Source of the DNA: CBDBUR01 sp965212075
Lineage (GTDB): Bacteria > Pseudomonadota > Alphaproteobacteria > JAPOUT01 > G958296285
Direction of reading: 5' to 3'
DNA length: 64,000 nucleotides
Assembly: GCA_965212075.1 (NCBI GenBank)
Contig: OZ243043.1
Coordinates: forward strand, 248,001 to 312,000
Numbering within the stretch: position 1 is the first letter of the stretch; the number at the start of each line of letters is the position of its first letter. The notes under the pieces were generated by a model, which was not told the origin of the DNA, did not search any database, and was given only the letters and a program-made list of their open reading frames with translations. A program made the translations under genes and the position numbers. Below are positions 16,524 to 25,226 of the stretch, piece by piece.

Positions 16524-17132
16524 TTATGAATTTTTGAGTGGTGCGAAAGATAGACGATGGAGTTTCGTCGCGCCGAACTTTTTGAGCGCGCGAAGATGTT
16601 CCGCCGTGCCATAGCCGACATTTTTGTGCCAGCCATAATGAGGATAAAGCTGCGCGGCGTGCTGCATCAGGCGATCGCGCGCGACTTTGGCGATGATGGA
16701 GGCGGCGGCTACCGAAAAAGATTTCTGGTCGCCGCGCACGAGCGGGTGTGCCGGACATAAAAGGTTTTCAGGAATGCGCGGCCCGTCAATCAGCAGGGCG
16801 GCGGGTTGGCGCGGCAGATTGGCGATCGCCCGCTTCATCGCCGCAAAGGTCGCCGCGACGATGCCGTTTTCATCAATGTCTTCGCGGCGCGCAGCACCCA
16901 GCCCGATATAGGCGCGCGCATAAAGCTGCGTGAAGGCCTGTGCGCGCTGCTGCGGCGAGAGTTTTTTAGAATCATTCAGGCCATCGGGGATGTCGGTCGC
17001 GTGAAGAATCACCGCAGCCGCAACGACCGGCCCGGCGAGCGCGCCGCGTCCGACTTCATCAACGCCGGCGATCTCAAGCTCCGGCGCGCCTAGTTTGCGC
17101 TCATATATGTAGGTGGGCATGACGGTCTCCAT
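16524..17132 (-). CDS. rnhB: ribonuclease HII
   Basis: Cuts RNA in RNA-DNA hybrids and single ribonucleotides embedded in DNA. It has 202 residues. The catalytic motif IAGVDEVGRGALAGPVVAAAV (about 22-42) supplies Asp and Glu; LLIDGPR and the DQKSFSVAAASIIAKVARD block supply the other carboxylate region. A second ATG four codons in is an alternative start. The rnhB-ccrM adjacency is a common alphaproteobacterial pair. It is divergent from the glycosyltransferase gene at 17171. Confidence 0.96.
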   Translation of the reverse strand: METVMPTYIYERKLGAPELEIAGVDEVGRGALAGPVVAAAVILHATDIPDGLNDSKKLSPQQRAQAFTQLYARAYIGLGAARREDIDENGIVAATFAAMKRAIANLPRQPAALLIDGPRIPENLLCPAHPLVRGDQKSFSVAAASIIAKVARDRLMQHAAQLYPHYGWHKNVGYGTAEHLRALKKFGATKLHRLSFAPLKNS

Positions 17133-17170
17133 TTGAACTTGTGATCAGCGCGCGATAATCTCCTATCTCT

Positions 17171-17857
17171 ATGTCAGCGCGATCAGATATAAGAATAATC
17201 ATTCCGAGCTTGAATGCGGAAAAGTTTTTGCAGCCTTTATTGTTATCGCTGCGGGGGTTTGCTGTGATCGTTGTGGATGGCGGCTCGGATGATCGCAGCG
17301 CCCAGATTGCGCGCGCCTGCGGCGTCAATTTGATTGAGACGCGCGCTGGGCGCGGCCACCAGATGGCGCTTGGCGCGCAAAAACAAGATGAGGCGCGGGG
17401 TCAAGCGCGGGGTAAAATACATAGCTGGCTGCTTTTTCTTCATGCCGACAGCCGCCTAAGCGAAGGCTGGGAGCAGGAAGTGGATGATTTTATCGCGGCG
17501 CAAAAACAGCCTGTGGCCGTGTTCCGCTTTGCGCTGGATGATGAGCGCTGGCGCGCGCGCATTGTGGCGTTTTTTGTTTGGCTGCGCTGCATGATTTTTG
17601 CGCTGCCTTATGGGGATCAAGGGCTTTTGATCAGGCGCGATATTTATCACAAAATTGGCGGCTTTGCCGATATGCGGATGATGGAGGATGTTGCGCTGAT
17701 CCGGCATTTTTCGCGCCGCGAGATTCATTTTTTCAAAACGACATTGACGACGAGCGCAGAGCGCTACCGCGCGCGCGGCTATATAAGGCAAATTTTGCGC
17801 AATTTTAGATTGCTGCTGTTTTATTATCTGGGCGGTTCAATAGCGGAGCGGCGATGA
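17171..17857 (+). CDS. family 2 glycosyltransferase, TIGR04283-like
   Basis: GT-A-fold glycosyltransferase of 228 residues. It starts RIIIPSLNAEKFLQPLLLSL, then has VIVVDGGSDD, GRGHQMALGAQ and LFLHADSRL, the nucleotide-sugar binding blocks. The GDQGLLIRRDIYHKIGGF block is typical of the 'rSAM/selenodomain-associated transferase 2' family. A C-terminal hydrophobic segment (NFRLLLFYYLGGS) suggests membrane contact. It overlaps the TIGR04282-like gene by 4 nt, and the two families usually travel together. No radical-SAM or selenoprotein gene is adjacent here, so the substrate is unknown. Confidence 0.85.
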   Translation: MSARSDIRIIIPSLNAEKFLQPLLLSLRGFAVIVVDGGSDDRSAQIARACGVNLIETRAGRGHQMALGAQKQDEARGQARGKIHSWLLFLHADSRLSEGWEQEVDDFIAAQKQPVAVFRFALDDERWRARIVAFFVWLRCMIFALPYGDQGLLIRRDIYHKIGGFADMRMMEDVALIRHFSRREIHFFKTTLTTSAERYRARGYIRQILRNFRLLLFYYLGGSIAERR

Positions 17858-18429
17858 GGGCATCATTGATTATTATGGCGCGTGTGCCGCAACTCGGCGC
17901 GGTTAAGAAGAGGCTGGCGCGCGAAATCGGCGCTGTTGCGGCGGTGCGCCTTTACCGCAAAATGCTGCAGATATGCCTCGCACTTTCCTGCGATCATTTG
18001 TGGCGAACGTATATTGCGCTGACGCCTGATCATATTGCCTATCCGCTCATTGTGCCGCGCGTGGCGCAGGGGCATGGGAATTTGGGACAGCGCATGGAAA
18101 GGCTGGCGCGGCACACTTTACGATATGGGCAAGGCGCGGTGATTTTTATTGGCTCGGATGCGCCGCTGATCCGTCCTCATCATATTCGCCAAGCTTTGCG
18201 CGGGCTTCAGCATCATGATGTGGTGTTCGGGCCGTCGTGTGATGGCGGCTATTGGCTGGTCGGATTGCGCAATCCGGCGCTGATGATGTTTCGCAATGTG
18301 CGCTGGTCAACACCGCACGCGCTCGCCGATACAAAAGAAAATGTCGGTGCAAAGAAGATTCTTTTTCTAGAAACTTTGCGAGATATTGACGAGAAAGAGG
18401 ATTTGCTCGCGCTGGCTAATCATTTGTGA
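17854..18429 (+). CDS. TIGR04282/DUF2064 glycosyltransferase-like protein
   Basis: A 191-residue nucleotidyl/glycosyl-transferase-fold protein. Landmarks are IIMARVPQLGAVKKRLAREIG at the N-terminus, GNLGQRMERL, VIFIGSDAPLIRP, and DVVFGPSCDGGYWLVGL, typical of 'rSAM/selenodomain-associated transferase 1'. It is coupled to the preceding transferase by a 4-nt overlap and ends over the 3' end of the convergent moaB (14 nt). The pair probably acts on one surface or cofactor glycan, but this is inference. Confidence 0.85.
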   Translation: MRASLIIMARVPQLGAVKKRLAREIGAVAAVRLYRKMLQICLALSCDHLWRTYIALTPDHIAYPLIVPRVAQGHGNLGQRMERLARHTLRYGQGAVIFIGSDAPLIRPHHIRQALRGLQHHDVVFGPSCDGGYWLVGLRNPALMMFRNVRWSTPHALADTKENVGAKKILFLETLRDIDEKEDLLALANHL

Positions 18430-18943
18430 AGCGCGGCATGAGCTCAGCGAGATTGCAGGGACGGTAGCGCGCGTCAAGCAGATCGCGCAAAATGTGATCC
18501 CAGCCATCGCGGCACGCGCCGGGCGAACCGGGCAGCGAAAACAGGCAGACCGAACCGACCAATCCCGCCGATGCGCGCGACTGAATCGCCGACAAGCCAA
18601 CTTTTTGCGCGCTGACATTATGAAACTCAAACGCAAAGCCCGGAATTTCTTTTTGATATAAAGACGAAAAGGCCTCAAAGGTGACATCGCGCTCGGTCAG
18701 GCCGGTGCCGCCGGTCGCGATGATGACATTGATGGCCTCGTCAGCCAGCCACCTTTTCACCTGTCGGGTGATCGCTCCATGGTCATCTTTGACGATCGCG
18801 CGCTCAGCCAGTTCGTGTCCGGCGGCGGCGATCCTCTCGGCCAGCAAATCGCCGGAACGATCCGTCTCTTCGGTGCGGCTGTCAGAAACCGTCAGCACGC
18901 AGATCGCAAGCGGAATGAAATCTCGTGAATTGTCAATTGGCAT
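18416..18943 (-). CDS. moaB: molybdenum cofactor biosynthesis protein MoaB/MogA family
   Basis: Molybdopterin-binding protein of the MoaB/MogA fold that adenylates molybdopterin during Moco synthesis. It has 175 residues. Conserved blocks are LTVSDSRTEETDRSGDLLAE, NVIIATGGTGLTERDVT, and VCLFSLPGSPGACRDGWDHI. It overlaps the upstream uracil-DNA glycosylase gene by 11 nt, so the two are cotranscribed. Its ending (AELMPRFTND) is the usual MoaB ending, which favours MoaB over MogA. Confidence 0.93.
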   Translation of the reverse strand: MPIDNSRDFIPLAICVLTVSDSRTEETDRSGDLLAERIAAAGHELAERAIVKDDHGAITRQVKRWLADEAINVIIATGGTGLTERDVTFEAFSSLYQKEIPGFAFEFHNVSAQKVGLSAIQSRASAGLVGSVCLFSLPGSPGACRDGWDHILRDLLDARYRPCNLAELMPRFTND

Positions 18944-19778
18944 CTTTATTCGCGTCGTGTTTTTGCTTCACCAGCAGCATATCATGCCAAGCGAGCGATT
19001 TCTGCGCTGGTTGGCGCAGCAAATAGGCCGGATGCAAAGTCGGCAGCACATCAATTTCACGGCCTTTGATATTTGCTTTATGCCAGCGTCCGCGCAAACT
19101 CATAATGCCGCGCGTTGTGCTGAGCAGCTCTTTGGCAGCGACGCCGCCTAGACATATCAAAATTTTCGGCTGAATCAATTCAATATGCCGATCTAGGAAT
19201 GGCCGACATACGTCTCTTTCTTCAGGCAGCGGATTGCGATTGCCCGGCGGCCTCCAAGGCAGAATGTTGGCGATATAAACATTTTCTGCGCGGCTCAAGC
19301 CGATCGCGGCGAGCATTTTGTCCAGCAATTGGCCGGAACGGCCAACAAAGGGCAAGCCTTGACGATCCTCTTCTTGGCCGGGCGCTTCACCGATGAGCAT
19401 GATCTGCGCTTGCGGATTGCCGTCGGCAAACACAAGATTGCGCGCGGTTTTTTTCAGCGGGCAGAGATCAAATTGCGCGAGTGCAGCGCGCAAAGACGCA
19501 AGATCAGCAGCTTGCGCAGCAAGGCTTTCAGCTTCTTGAATCGCTATCGTTTGATCTTTGGCGGGTGTCTCCGCGCGCGGCATTTGGGGCTGGGGTGCTG
19601 TCTGAGTCGGCGGTGTTTGAACGGGCTGCTTTTGTGGGATCGCTTTTTCTTTTGGCTGCTGCGGCAGCTGATAAAAATTGACGGCCTCCTCACGGGCGCA
19701 ATCACGCACACCGGCGAGAGCAAACCAGCGCGCATAAAAAGCGGCCTGTTGGAAGGTGAGGTCATTCTCATCGGTCAT
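18933..19778 (-). CDS. uracil-DNA glycosylase, family 4-like
   Basis: Removes uracil from DNA. It has 281 residues. The N-terminal 110 residues are a low-complexity Gln/Pro/Lys/Thr linker region (for example TPPTQTAPQPQ) preceded by a short helical domain. The catalytic domain shows LIGEAPGQEEDRQGLPFVGR and SGQLLDKML, ANILPWRPPGNRNP, and LHPAYLLRQ, matching the family 4 UDGs of Alphaproteobacteria. It overlaps moaB. A full set of FeS cysteines could not be assigned with confidence: only C in FDLCPL, DVCRPF and ILICLG are seen. Confidence 0.9.
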   Translation of the reverse strand: MTDENDLTFQQAAFYARWFALAGVRDCAREEAVNFYQLPQQPKEKAIPQKQPVQTPPTQTAPQPQMPRAETPAKDQTIAIQEAESLAAQAADLASLRAALAQFDLCPLKKTARNLVFADGNPQAQIMLIGEAPGQEEDRQGLPFVGRSGQLLDKMLAAIGLSRAENVYIANILPWRPPGNRNPLPEERDVCRPFLDRHIELIQPKILICLGGVAAKELLSTTRGIMSLRGRWHKANIKGREIDVLPTLHPAYLLRQPAQKSLAWHDMLLVKQKHDANKDAN

Positions 19779-19888
19779 TATCTCATACCCCTATCGCATA
19801 TCCCTTTTGCTCGCCTTTTTGGCCAAAACTATATATGATAAATCGCACGGGAGAGTCATCATCGCAATCATAAAGTGATGAGAGCAAC

Positions 19889-21613
19889 ATGACGCAGGAG
19901 AAAGATATGAGCGCACTGCCTCCAGAAGAAATCAATGCACGGCAAGGCTTTGTTTTGACGGCCACAGGCCGCGAATCGATGGATTACGATGTGGTGATTG
20001 TCGGCGCTGGGCCTGCGGGGTTGGCTGCGGCGATCCGGCTGCGGCAATTGGCTGAGGAGATGGAGAAAGATATTTCGGTCTGTGTTTTGGAGAAGGGATC
20101 GGAGGTGGGCGCGCATATTGTTTCCGGCGCGGTGATGGATCCGGCGGCGTTAACGCGCCTGCTGCCAAAATGGAAAGAGGAAGGTGCGCCGCTAAACACA
20201 CGGGTCAAAAAGGATATTTTCTATCTGCTGGGCAAAAAAAGAGCATGGCGCATTCCGAGTTTATTTTTGCCGCCTTTGATGAAGAATCATAAGAATTATA
20301 TTATTTCGCTGAGCAATTTATGCCGCTGGCTGGGGCAAAAGGCTGAAGCGATGGGGGTTGAAATTTATGCGGGCTTTGCGGCTGCCGAAGTGCTGTTTGA
20401 TGATGATGGCCGCGTGCGCGGCGTCGCGACGGGTGATATGGGGATCAGCAAATCCGGCGAGAAAAAAGATAATTATACGCAAGGCGTTGAGATCACCGGC
20501 AAATATGTTTTATTCGCTGAAGGCGCGCGCGGATCGCTGACGAAATTTTTGATAAGGCATTTCAAACTGGACGAGAATTGTGATCCGCAAAAATATGGCA
20601 TCGGCCTCAAGGAGCTTTGGCGCGTGGATCCGAAAAAGCACCAGCCGGGTCTTGTGCAGCATTCTTTGGGCTGGCCTCTGGGCAATAAAGTGGGCGGCGG
20701 CTCGTTCATCTATCATTTTGGCGACAATCACGTAGCGGTTGGCTATGTTGTCGCGCTGGATTATCAAAATCCGTATTTTTCGCCGTTTGATGAGTTTCAG
20801 CGTTTTAAGACTCACAGCGCGATCAGGGATTTATTCACGGGCGGCGAGCGCCTGTCCTATGGCGCGCGCGCGGTGACTCAAGGCGGCGCGCAATCGGTGC
20901 CGAAGCTGATTTTTCCGGGCGGCGCGCTGGTCGGCTGTGCGGCTGGGTTTATGAATGTTCCGCGCATTAAAGGCAGCCATAATGCCATTCATACCGGCAT
21001 GCTCGCTGCGGAAGCGGCTGCCGATGCGCTCAAACAGGAGACGCCGCCGCCCTTGCTGGATAATTATTCCAAAGCCTATAAAGCCAGCGCGGTCTATCGT
21101 GAGCTGCGCCGTGTGCGCAATGTCAAACCGCTTTGGGCGCGGCTGGGCATTTTTCCCGGGATTATGCTCGCCGGCATAGATATGTGGCTGCGCACATTTT
21201 TTATTCGCCTGCCCTTCACCATGCATCATAAAGGCTTTGACTACCAATCGCTGAAGCCCGCGCGCGACTGCGAGAAAATAGATTATCCCAAGCCGGATGG
21301 CGAAATCAGCTTTGATAAATTATCATCGGTGTTCATTTCCGGCACCAATCATGGCGAGGACCAGCCGCCTCATCTGACTCTGCGCGACCCGCAGATTCCG
21401 ATGACATCAAATTTGCCGGAATATGATGAGCCAGCGCAGCGTTATTGTCCGGCAGGTGTTTATGAAGTCGTTGAAGAGAACGGTGTGCCACAATTGCAAA
21501 TTAACGCGCAAAATTGCGTCCATTGCAAAACCTGCGACATTAAAGACCCGGCGCAAAACATTAATTGGGTGGCGCCAGAAGGCGGTGGCGGCCCGAATTA
21601 CTCAAATATGTGA
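19889..21613 (+). CDS. etfQO: electron transfer flavoprotein-ubiquinone oxidoreductase
   Basis: Inner-membrane-associated flavoprotein that passes electrons from ETF (fatty-acid and amino-acid oxidation) to ubiquinone. It has 574 residues. The FAD Rossmann motif VVIVGAGPAGLAAAIRL is near residue 36. The C-terminal ferredoxin-like domain has the four cluster cysteines in RYCPAGVY and NCVHCKTCDIKDP. It ends in the common GGGGPNYSNM tail. It is divergent from the uracil-DNA glycosylase gene, and a TPR-protein gene follows 12 nt later. It fits with the acyl-CoA synthetase, hydratase and enoyl-CoA hydratase genes elsewhere in the window. Confidence 0.96.
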   Translation: MTQEKDMSALPPEEINARQGFVLTATGRESMDYDVVIVGAGPAGLAAAIRLRQLAEEMEKDISVCVLEKGSEVGAHIVSGAVMDPAALTRLLPKWKEEGAPLNTRVKKDIFYLLGKKRAWRIPSLFLPPLMKNHKNYIISLSNLCRWLGQKAEAMGVEIYAGFAAAEVLFDDDGRVRGVATGDMGISKSGEKKDNYTQGVEITGKYVLFAEGARGSLTKFLIRHFKLDENCDPQKYGIGLKELWRVDPKKHQPGLVQHSLGWPLGNKVGGGSFIYHFGDNHVAVGYVVALDYQNPYFSPFDEFQRFKTHSAIRDLFTGGERLSYGARAVTQGGAQSVPKLIFPGGALVGCAAGFMNVPRIKGSHNAIHTGMLAAEAAADALKQETPPPLLDNYSKAYKASAVYRELRRVRNVKPLWARLGIFPGIMLAGIDMWLRTFFIRLPFTMHHKGFDYQSLKPARDCEKIDYPKPDGEISFDKLSSVFISGTNHGEDQPPHLTLRDPQIPMTSNLPEYDEPAQRYCPAGVYEVVEENGVPQLQINAQNCVHCKTCDIKDPAQNINWVAPEGGGGPNYSNM

Positions 21614-21625
21614 GGCGCGGTTTTG

Positions 21626-23350
21626 ATGAAGATGAATCTGTCTGCGATAATTTTTTGCCTAGTTTCATTTTTGATTTGGAATTTGCCGCCTGCCTCTGCG
21701 GCGATTTCTCTTTTGCCCGACGGCGTGGCAGGAAAATATCTTTCGGCGCGCGTCGCGCTCGCGCGCGGCCAGTCTGGCGATGCGGCGCGCTTCATTGAGC
21801 GCGTTTGGCGTCAAGATGATCAGAATGTTGATATTTTGCGCCAGCTTCTTTTGCTGAAAATCACCACGGGAGATATGCCCGCCGCGTTCGGCCTAGGGCA
21901 GAAGCTGATGGCGCTGCGGCCGCATGATCATCTTGCGGTTTTGCTGCTGGGCATTGCGGCGGTGAAGGCGGAAGATTATTCCGCTGCCAAATCTTATTTT
22001 GAAGATTTTGCCAAAAGCCAGCCGAGAAATTGGACTCGCCGTCTATCTGTGTCCATGCTGAATGTGTGGGTTGCGGTCGCGCGCGGCGAGACGAAGGACG
22101 CACTGGCGACGCTTGCGCGTTTAAGGCAGCTTCATCCGCGCTTGCGTTCGCTGATGGATTTGCAGCAGGCTGTGACTTATGATCTTTTGTCCAAGCCGGA
22201 CTTGGCGCGCTCATCTTATGAGCAGGCGGTGGAATCTTATAGCCGTTTATTTGGCCGCTTGGGCCGCATCGGTGAGGCTTATGGCCGTTTTTTAGAGCGT
22301 CATGGCAATCCGGCGCGCGCGCGGAAGATTTATCAGGGTTTTGTCAGATTAGATGGCATTAACAAAGTGATCGGCGAAAAAGGTCTTGCGCGCCTTGCGC
22401 AAGGGAATAAGCCGCAGCCTTTGACAGCAAACATTCACGACGGCGTGGCGGAGACTCTTTATTATTATTCGAGTCTGGCATTTTTCAGCAGGCGGTTTGA
22501 GGAAGCTGTTCTCTATGCGCGTCTGGCTTTGTTTATGCGCGCATCGTTTGATGTGGCGCATTTGCGCCTTGCGGAAATTTTTAATCAAGGGAAGAATTTT
22601 CGTGCAGCGATCAAGAATTATCGGCAGATTGCCGCGCGCTCGGATTTTGCGCTGTTTGCGGGCGTGCGGATCGCCTTTGCCTATGAGGAGAGCGGCAGGC
22701 TGGATTTTGCGGAAAGCCAGCTTTTTGCTTTGGCGCGGCGGCATCGCGGTGCGGCGATGCCGCTTGCCGCGCTTGGGGAGATTTATCGCGCGCGCCGTTC
22801 GTTTGTGAAGTCGGCTGATGTCTACAGCGAGGCGATCGCGCGCGCTGCGCCGCAGGTTGATTGGGCTTTATATTTTTCGCGCGGCATCGCGCTGGAACGT
22901 TCGGGGCAGTGGGTGCTTGCGGAGAAAGATCTGCGTCTTGCGCTGTCTTTGTCGGATGAGAATCCGAGCGTATTGAATTATCTGGGCTATTCATGGCTAG
23001 ATCGCGGCAGCCATCTTGACCGCGCGTTTGAAATGATCAAGCTGGCGGTGCGCAAGGCGCCCAATCGCGGAGACATTGTGGACAGTCTGGGCTGGGCGCA
23101 TTATCGGCTGGGGCGATTTGATCGGGCGGTGCATTATTTGGAGCGCGCTGTTCAGCTCAGTCCGAGCGAGTCGGTCATCAACGATCATTTGGGCGATGCG
23201 CTATGGCAGGTCGGGCGCAAGGTGGAGGCGCGCTATCAGTGGCAGCGCGTGTTAGAGCTGGCACCGACGCAGGACATCAATCTGGATGATGTGCGCCGCA
23301 AGCTGGAGGAGGGGCTAGCCGCGCCTTCTGCGGCTAAACTGCGCTTATAA
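21626..23350 (+). CDS. secreted TPR-repeat protein
   Basis: About 574 residues from the ATG at 21626 (a TTG one codon earlier is possible). A signal peptide (NLSAIIFCLVSFLIWNLPPA) is followed by a long array of tetratricopeptide repeats through the whole protein. The clearest are LNYLGYSWLDRG, DIVDSLGWAHYRLGRFDRAV and VINDHLGDALWQVGRKVEA near the C-terminus. Such proteins are common as outer-membrane or periplasmic scaffolds in Alphaproteobacteria. It lies between ETF-QO and ispE, and its stop is only eight bases before the ispE start. The partner is unknown. Confidence 0.85.
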   Translation: MKMNLSAIIFCLVSFLIWNLPPASAAISLLPDGVAGKYLSARVALARGQSGDAARFIERVWRQDDQNVDILRQLLLLKITTGDMPAAFGLGQKLMALRPHDHLAVLLLGIAAVKAEDYSAAKSYFEDFAKSQPRNWTRRLSVSMLNVWVAVARGETKDALATLARLRQLHPRLRSLMDLQQAVTYDLLSKPDLARSSYEQAVESYSRLFGRLGRIGEAYGRFLERHGNPARARKIYQGFVRLDGINKVIGEKGLARLAQGNKPQPLTANIHDGVAETLYYYSSLAFFSRRFEEAVLYARLALFMRASFDVAHLRLAEIFNQGKNFRAAIKNYRQIAARSDFALFAGVRIAFAYEESGRLDFAESQLFALARRHRGAAMPLAALGEIYRARRSFVKSADVYSEAIARAAPQVDWALYFSRGIALERSGQWVLAEKDLRLALSLSDENPSVLNYLGYSWLDRGSHLDRAFEMIKLAVRKAPNRGDIVDSLGWAHYRLGRFDRAVHYLERAVQLSPSESVINDHLGDALWQVGRKVEARYQWQRVLELAPTQDINLDDVRRKLEEGLAAPSAAKLRL

Positions 23351-23358
23351 ATGTGCTT

Positions 23359-24198
23359 ATGAGAGCGACCGCGCCTGCGAAGATCAATTTAACTTTGCGC
23401 ATTGGCGCGCGGCGAAAAGATGGCCTGCATGAATTGTCGAGTCTGGTTGTGTTTGCTGACCTTGCCGATCATTTGGATATTACCTGCGGTGATGACATAT
23501 CAAAAAGCGCGCTTGATGTCAGCGGGCCATTTGCGGCTGTGGTGCCGCGCGGTGAAGACAACCTCGTGCTGAGGGCTTTAGAGTTTTTAGGAGAATTTTT
23601 AGAGCAGCCAGCGTCTATTCGGCTTGAGAAGAACATACCGGTTGGCGCGGGTTTGGGTGGCGGTTCGGCGGATGCTGCGGCTCTGCTGCGCGCTTTAGGG
23701 GGCCAGCCCGATATGGTTCAGCTGATGAAACTGGGCGCTGATGTTCCGGCCTGTTATTTGTCGTGTCCTTTATGGATGTCGGGCGCGGGCGAGGTTCTGC
23801 GGCCCTTATCTGCGCTGCCGCCTTTATGGTGCGTGCTGATCTGCCCCGATATTCATATCAGCACGAGAGATATGTTCGCCTGCTGGGATGAGATGTTCGC
23901 GCATAAGCGGCATGATAAAACTTGCGACATCAAAGCGGATTTCAGCACTGCAGAAGATCTGTTTGCGTTTTGTGCGCGCTGCCACAATGATTTTGAGCCG
24001 CTTATATGCGCGCGTGTGCCGGAAGTGGGGCAGGCGCTTGATTTATTACAGGCGACCAAGCCGGCCTTTGCGGGCATGAGCGGGTCGGGCCCGGCTTGTT
24101 TTGGGCTTTATGCAGAGGAAGCGCGCGCACAAAATGCGGCGGATCATCTGCGCGCCGCGTCAAAACATTGGCTTTGGCTGGGTCAAATCAGAAGTTAA
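23359..24198 (+). CDS. ispE: 4-diphosphocytidyl-2-C-methyl-D-erythritol kinase
   Basis: GHMP kinase of the MEP isoprenoid pathway. It has 279 residues from the ATG at 23359 (a GTG two codons earlier is possible). Landmarks are APAKINLTLRIGARRKDGLHEL with the substrate lysine, the ATP loop IPVGAGLGGGSADAAALL, and the C-terminal FAGMSGSGPACFGLY. It closely follows the TPR gene and is convergent with the polyprenyl synthase gene (4-nt overlap of ends), a functional neighbour in isoprenoid use. Confidence 0.96.
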   Translation: MRATAPAKINLTLRIGARRKDGLHELSSLVVFADLADHLDITCGDDISKSALDVSGPFAAVVPRGEDNLVLRALEFLGEFLEQPASIRLEKNIPVGAGLGGGSADAAALLRALGGQPDMVQLMKLGADVPACYLSCPLWMSGAGEVLRPLSALPPLWCVLICPDIHISTRDMFACWDEMFAHKRHDKTCDIKADFSTAEDLFAFCARCHNDFEPLICARVPEVGQALDLLQATKPAFAGMSGSGPACFGLYAEEARAQNAADHLRAASKHWLWLGQIRS

Positions 24199-25226
24199 AA
24201 ATCACGGCTAATTGCAAAATCGGCCATATCCTCAAAGCCGCGCCGCCAGACATTGTCGGGAAACATAACAAGCGACGCGCGCGCGCGCTGCGCATAATCC
24301 AGCGCATGATCGCGCGTGGCCGCGAGCGCGCCATGCCGCTCCATCAGCTTGCACGCTTTTTTGAAATCGGCGGGCTTGGTTGTCTCCGGCGCGGAAATCG
24401 CATTGCGCCAAAATTCTCGTTCAGCGCTGCCCGCATGCTGCCAGCAGACAATCATCGGCAGAGTCACTTTGCCTTCGCGAAAATCTCCACCGATCTGCTT
24501 GCCGAGTCTTGACAAAGTGCCGTCATAATCCAGCGCATCATCCATCAGCTGAAAGGCCATGCCGAGATTCTGCCCATAGTCAGCGAGCGCAGCGCGCTTT
24601 TGGTCAGAGCAGCGCGCGAGAATCGCGCCGGTTTCGGCGGCGGCGGCAAATAAAGAGGCGGTTTTTGCGGCGATGATTTTGAGAATATGAGCCTCGTCCA
24701 TCTGGCTGTCATCATCTGCGGTCAGCTGCATCACCTCGCCTTCGGCGATGATCGCGGCTGCGCGCGAGAGCACCTGAAGCGCATCAAATTGCGCGCTCGC
24801 CTTGCTGGCTGCGACCATGATCTCAAAGGCGCGCCCGAGCAGGAAATCGCCGACGAGAATGCTCGCTTGATTGCCCCACAACATCCGTGCGGTTGGCTGG
24901 CCGCGGCGGCGTGCATTATCATCCACGACATCATCATGCAGCAAAGTCGCGGTATGGATCATCTCCACCGCAGCGGCCATGCGAATGGAATTTTCGTTTT
25001 GCGCGGCGTCAGTTTCGTGCGCGAGGTGAAAAGCCGCCAAGACGAGCATCGGGCGCAATCTCTTGCCGCCTGACGAAACCAGATGCTGTGCGATTTTTTG
25101 CGCGAGATCGCTCTGGCTTTTAAGATTTTCTGCGATGAGCGCATCCACCTGCGCCATCTCTTCGGCGAGATGGGCGCTCAGCTCTTCCAGCGCGGAATTG
25201 TTTTGCTTGATCGGGGCTGAACTCAT
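24195..25226 (-). CDS. ispB: polyprenyl diphosphate synthase (octa/decaprenyl type)
   Basis: Builds the long isoprenoid side chain of ubiquinone. It has 343 residues. The first Asp-rich motif is in TATLLHDDVVDDNARRRG and the second in AFQLMDDALDYDG. GGKRLRPMLVL marks the IPP site. Chain length cannot be read from the sequence, and decaprenyl is usual in Alphaproteobacteria. It starts within the ppdK stop (4-nt overlap), at the end of a glyQ-glyS-ppdK-ispB chain on the minus strand. The symbol assumes the ubiquinone-chain role. Confidence 0.92.
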   Translation of the reverse strand: MSSAPIKQNNSALEELSAHLAEEMAQVDALIAENLKSQSDLAQKIAQHLVSSGGKRLRPMLVLAAFHLAHETDAAQNENSIRMAAAVEMIHTATLLHDDVVDDNARRRGQPTARMLWGNQASILVGDFLLGRAFEIMVAASKASAQFDALQVLSRAAAIIAEGEVMQLTADDDSQMDEAHILKIIAAKTASLFAAAAETGAILARCSDQKRAALADYGQNLGMAFQLMDDALDYDGTLSRLGKQIGGDFREGKVTLPMIVCWQHAGSAEREFWRNAISAPETTKPADFKKACKLMERHGALAATRDHALDYAQRARASLVMFPDNVWRRGFEDMADFAISRDF

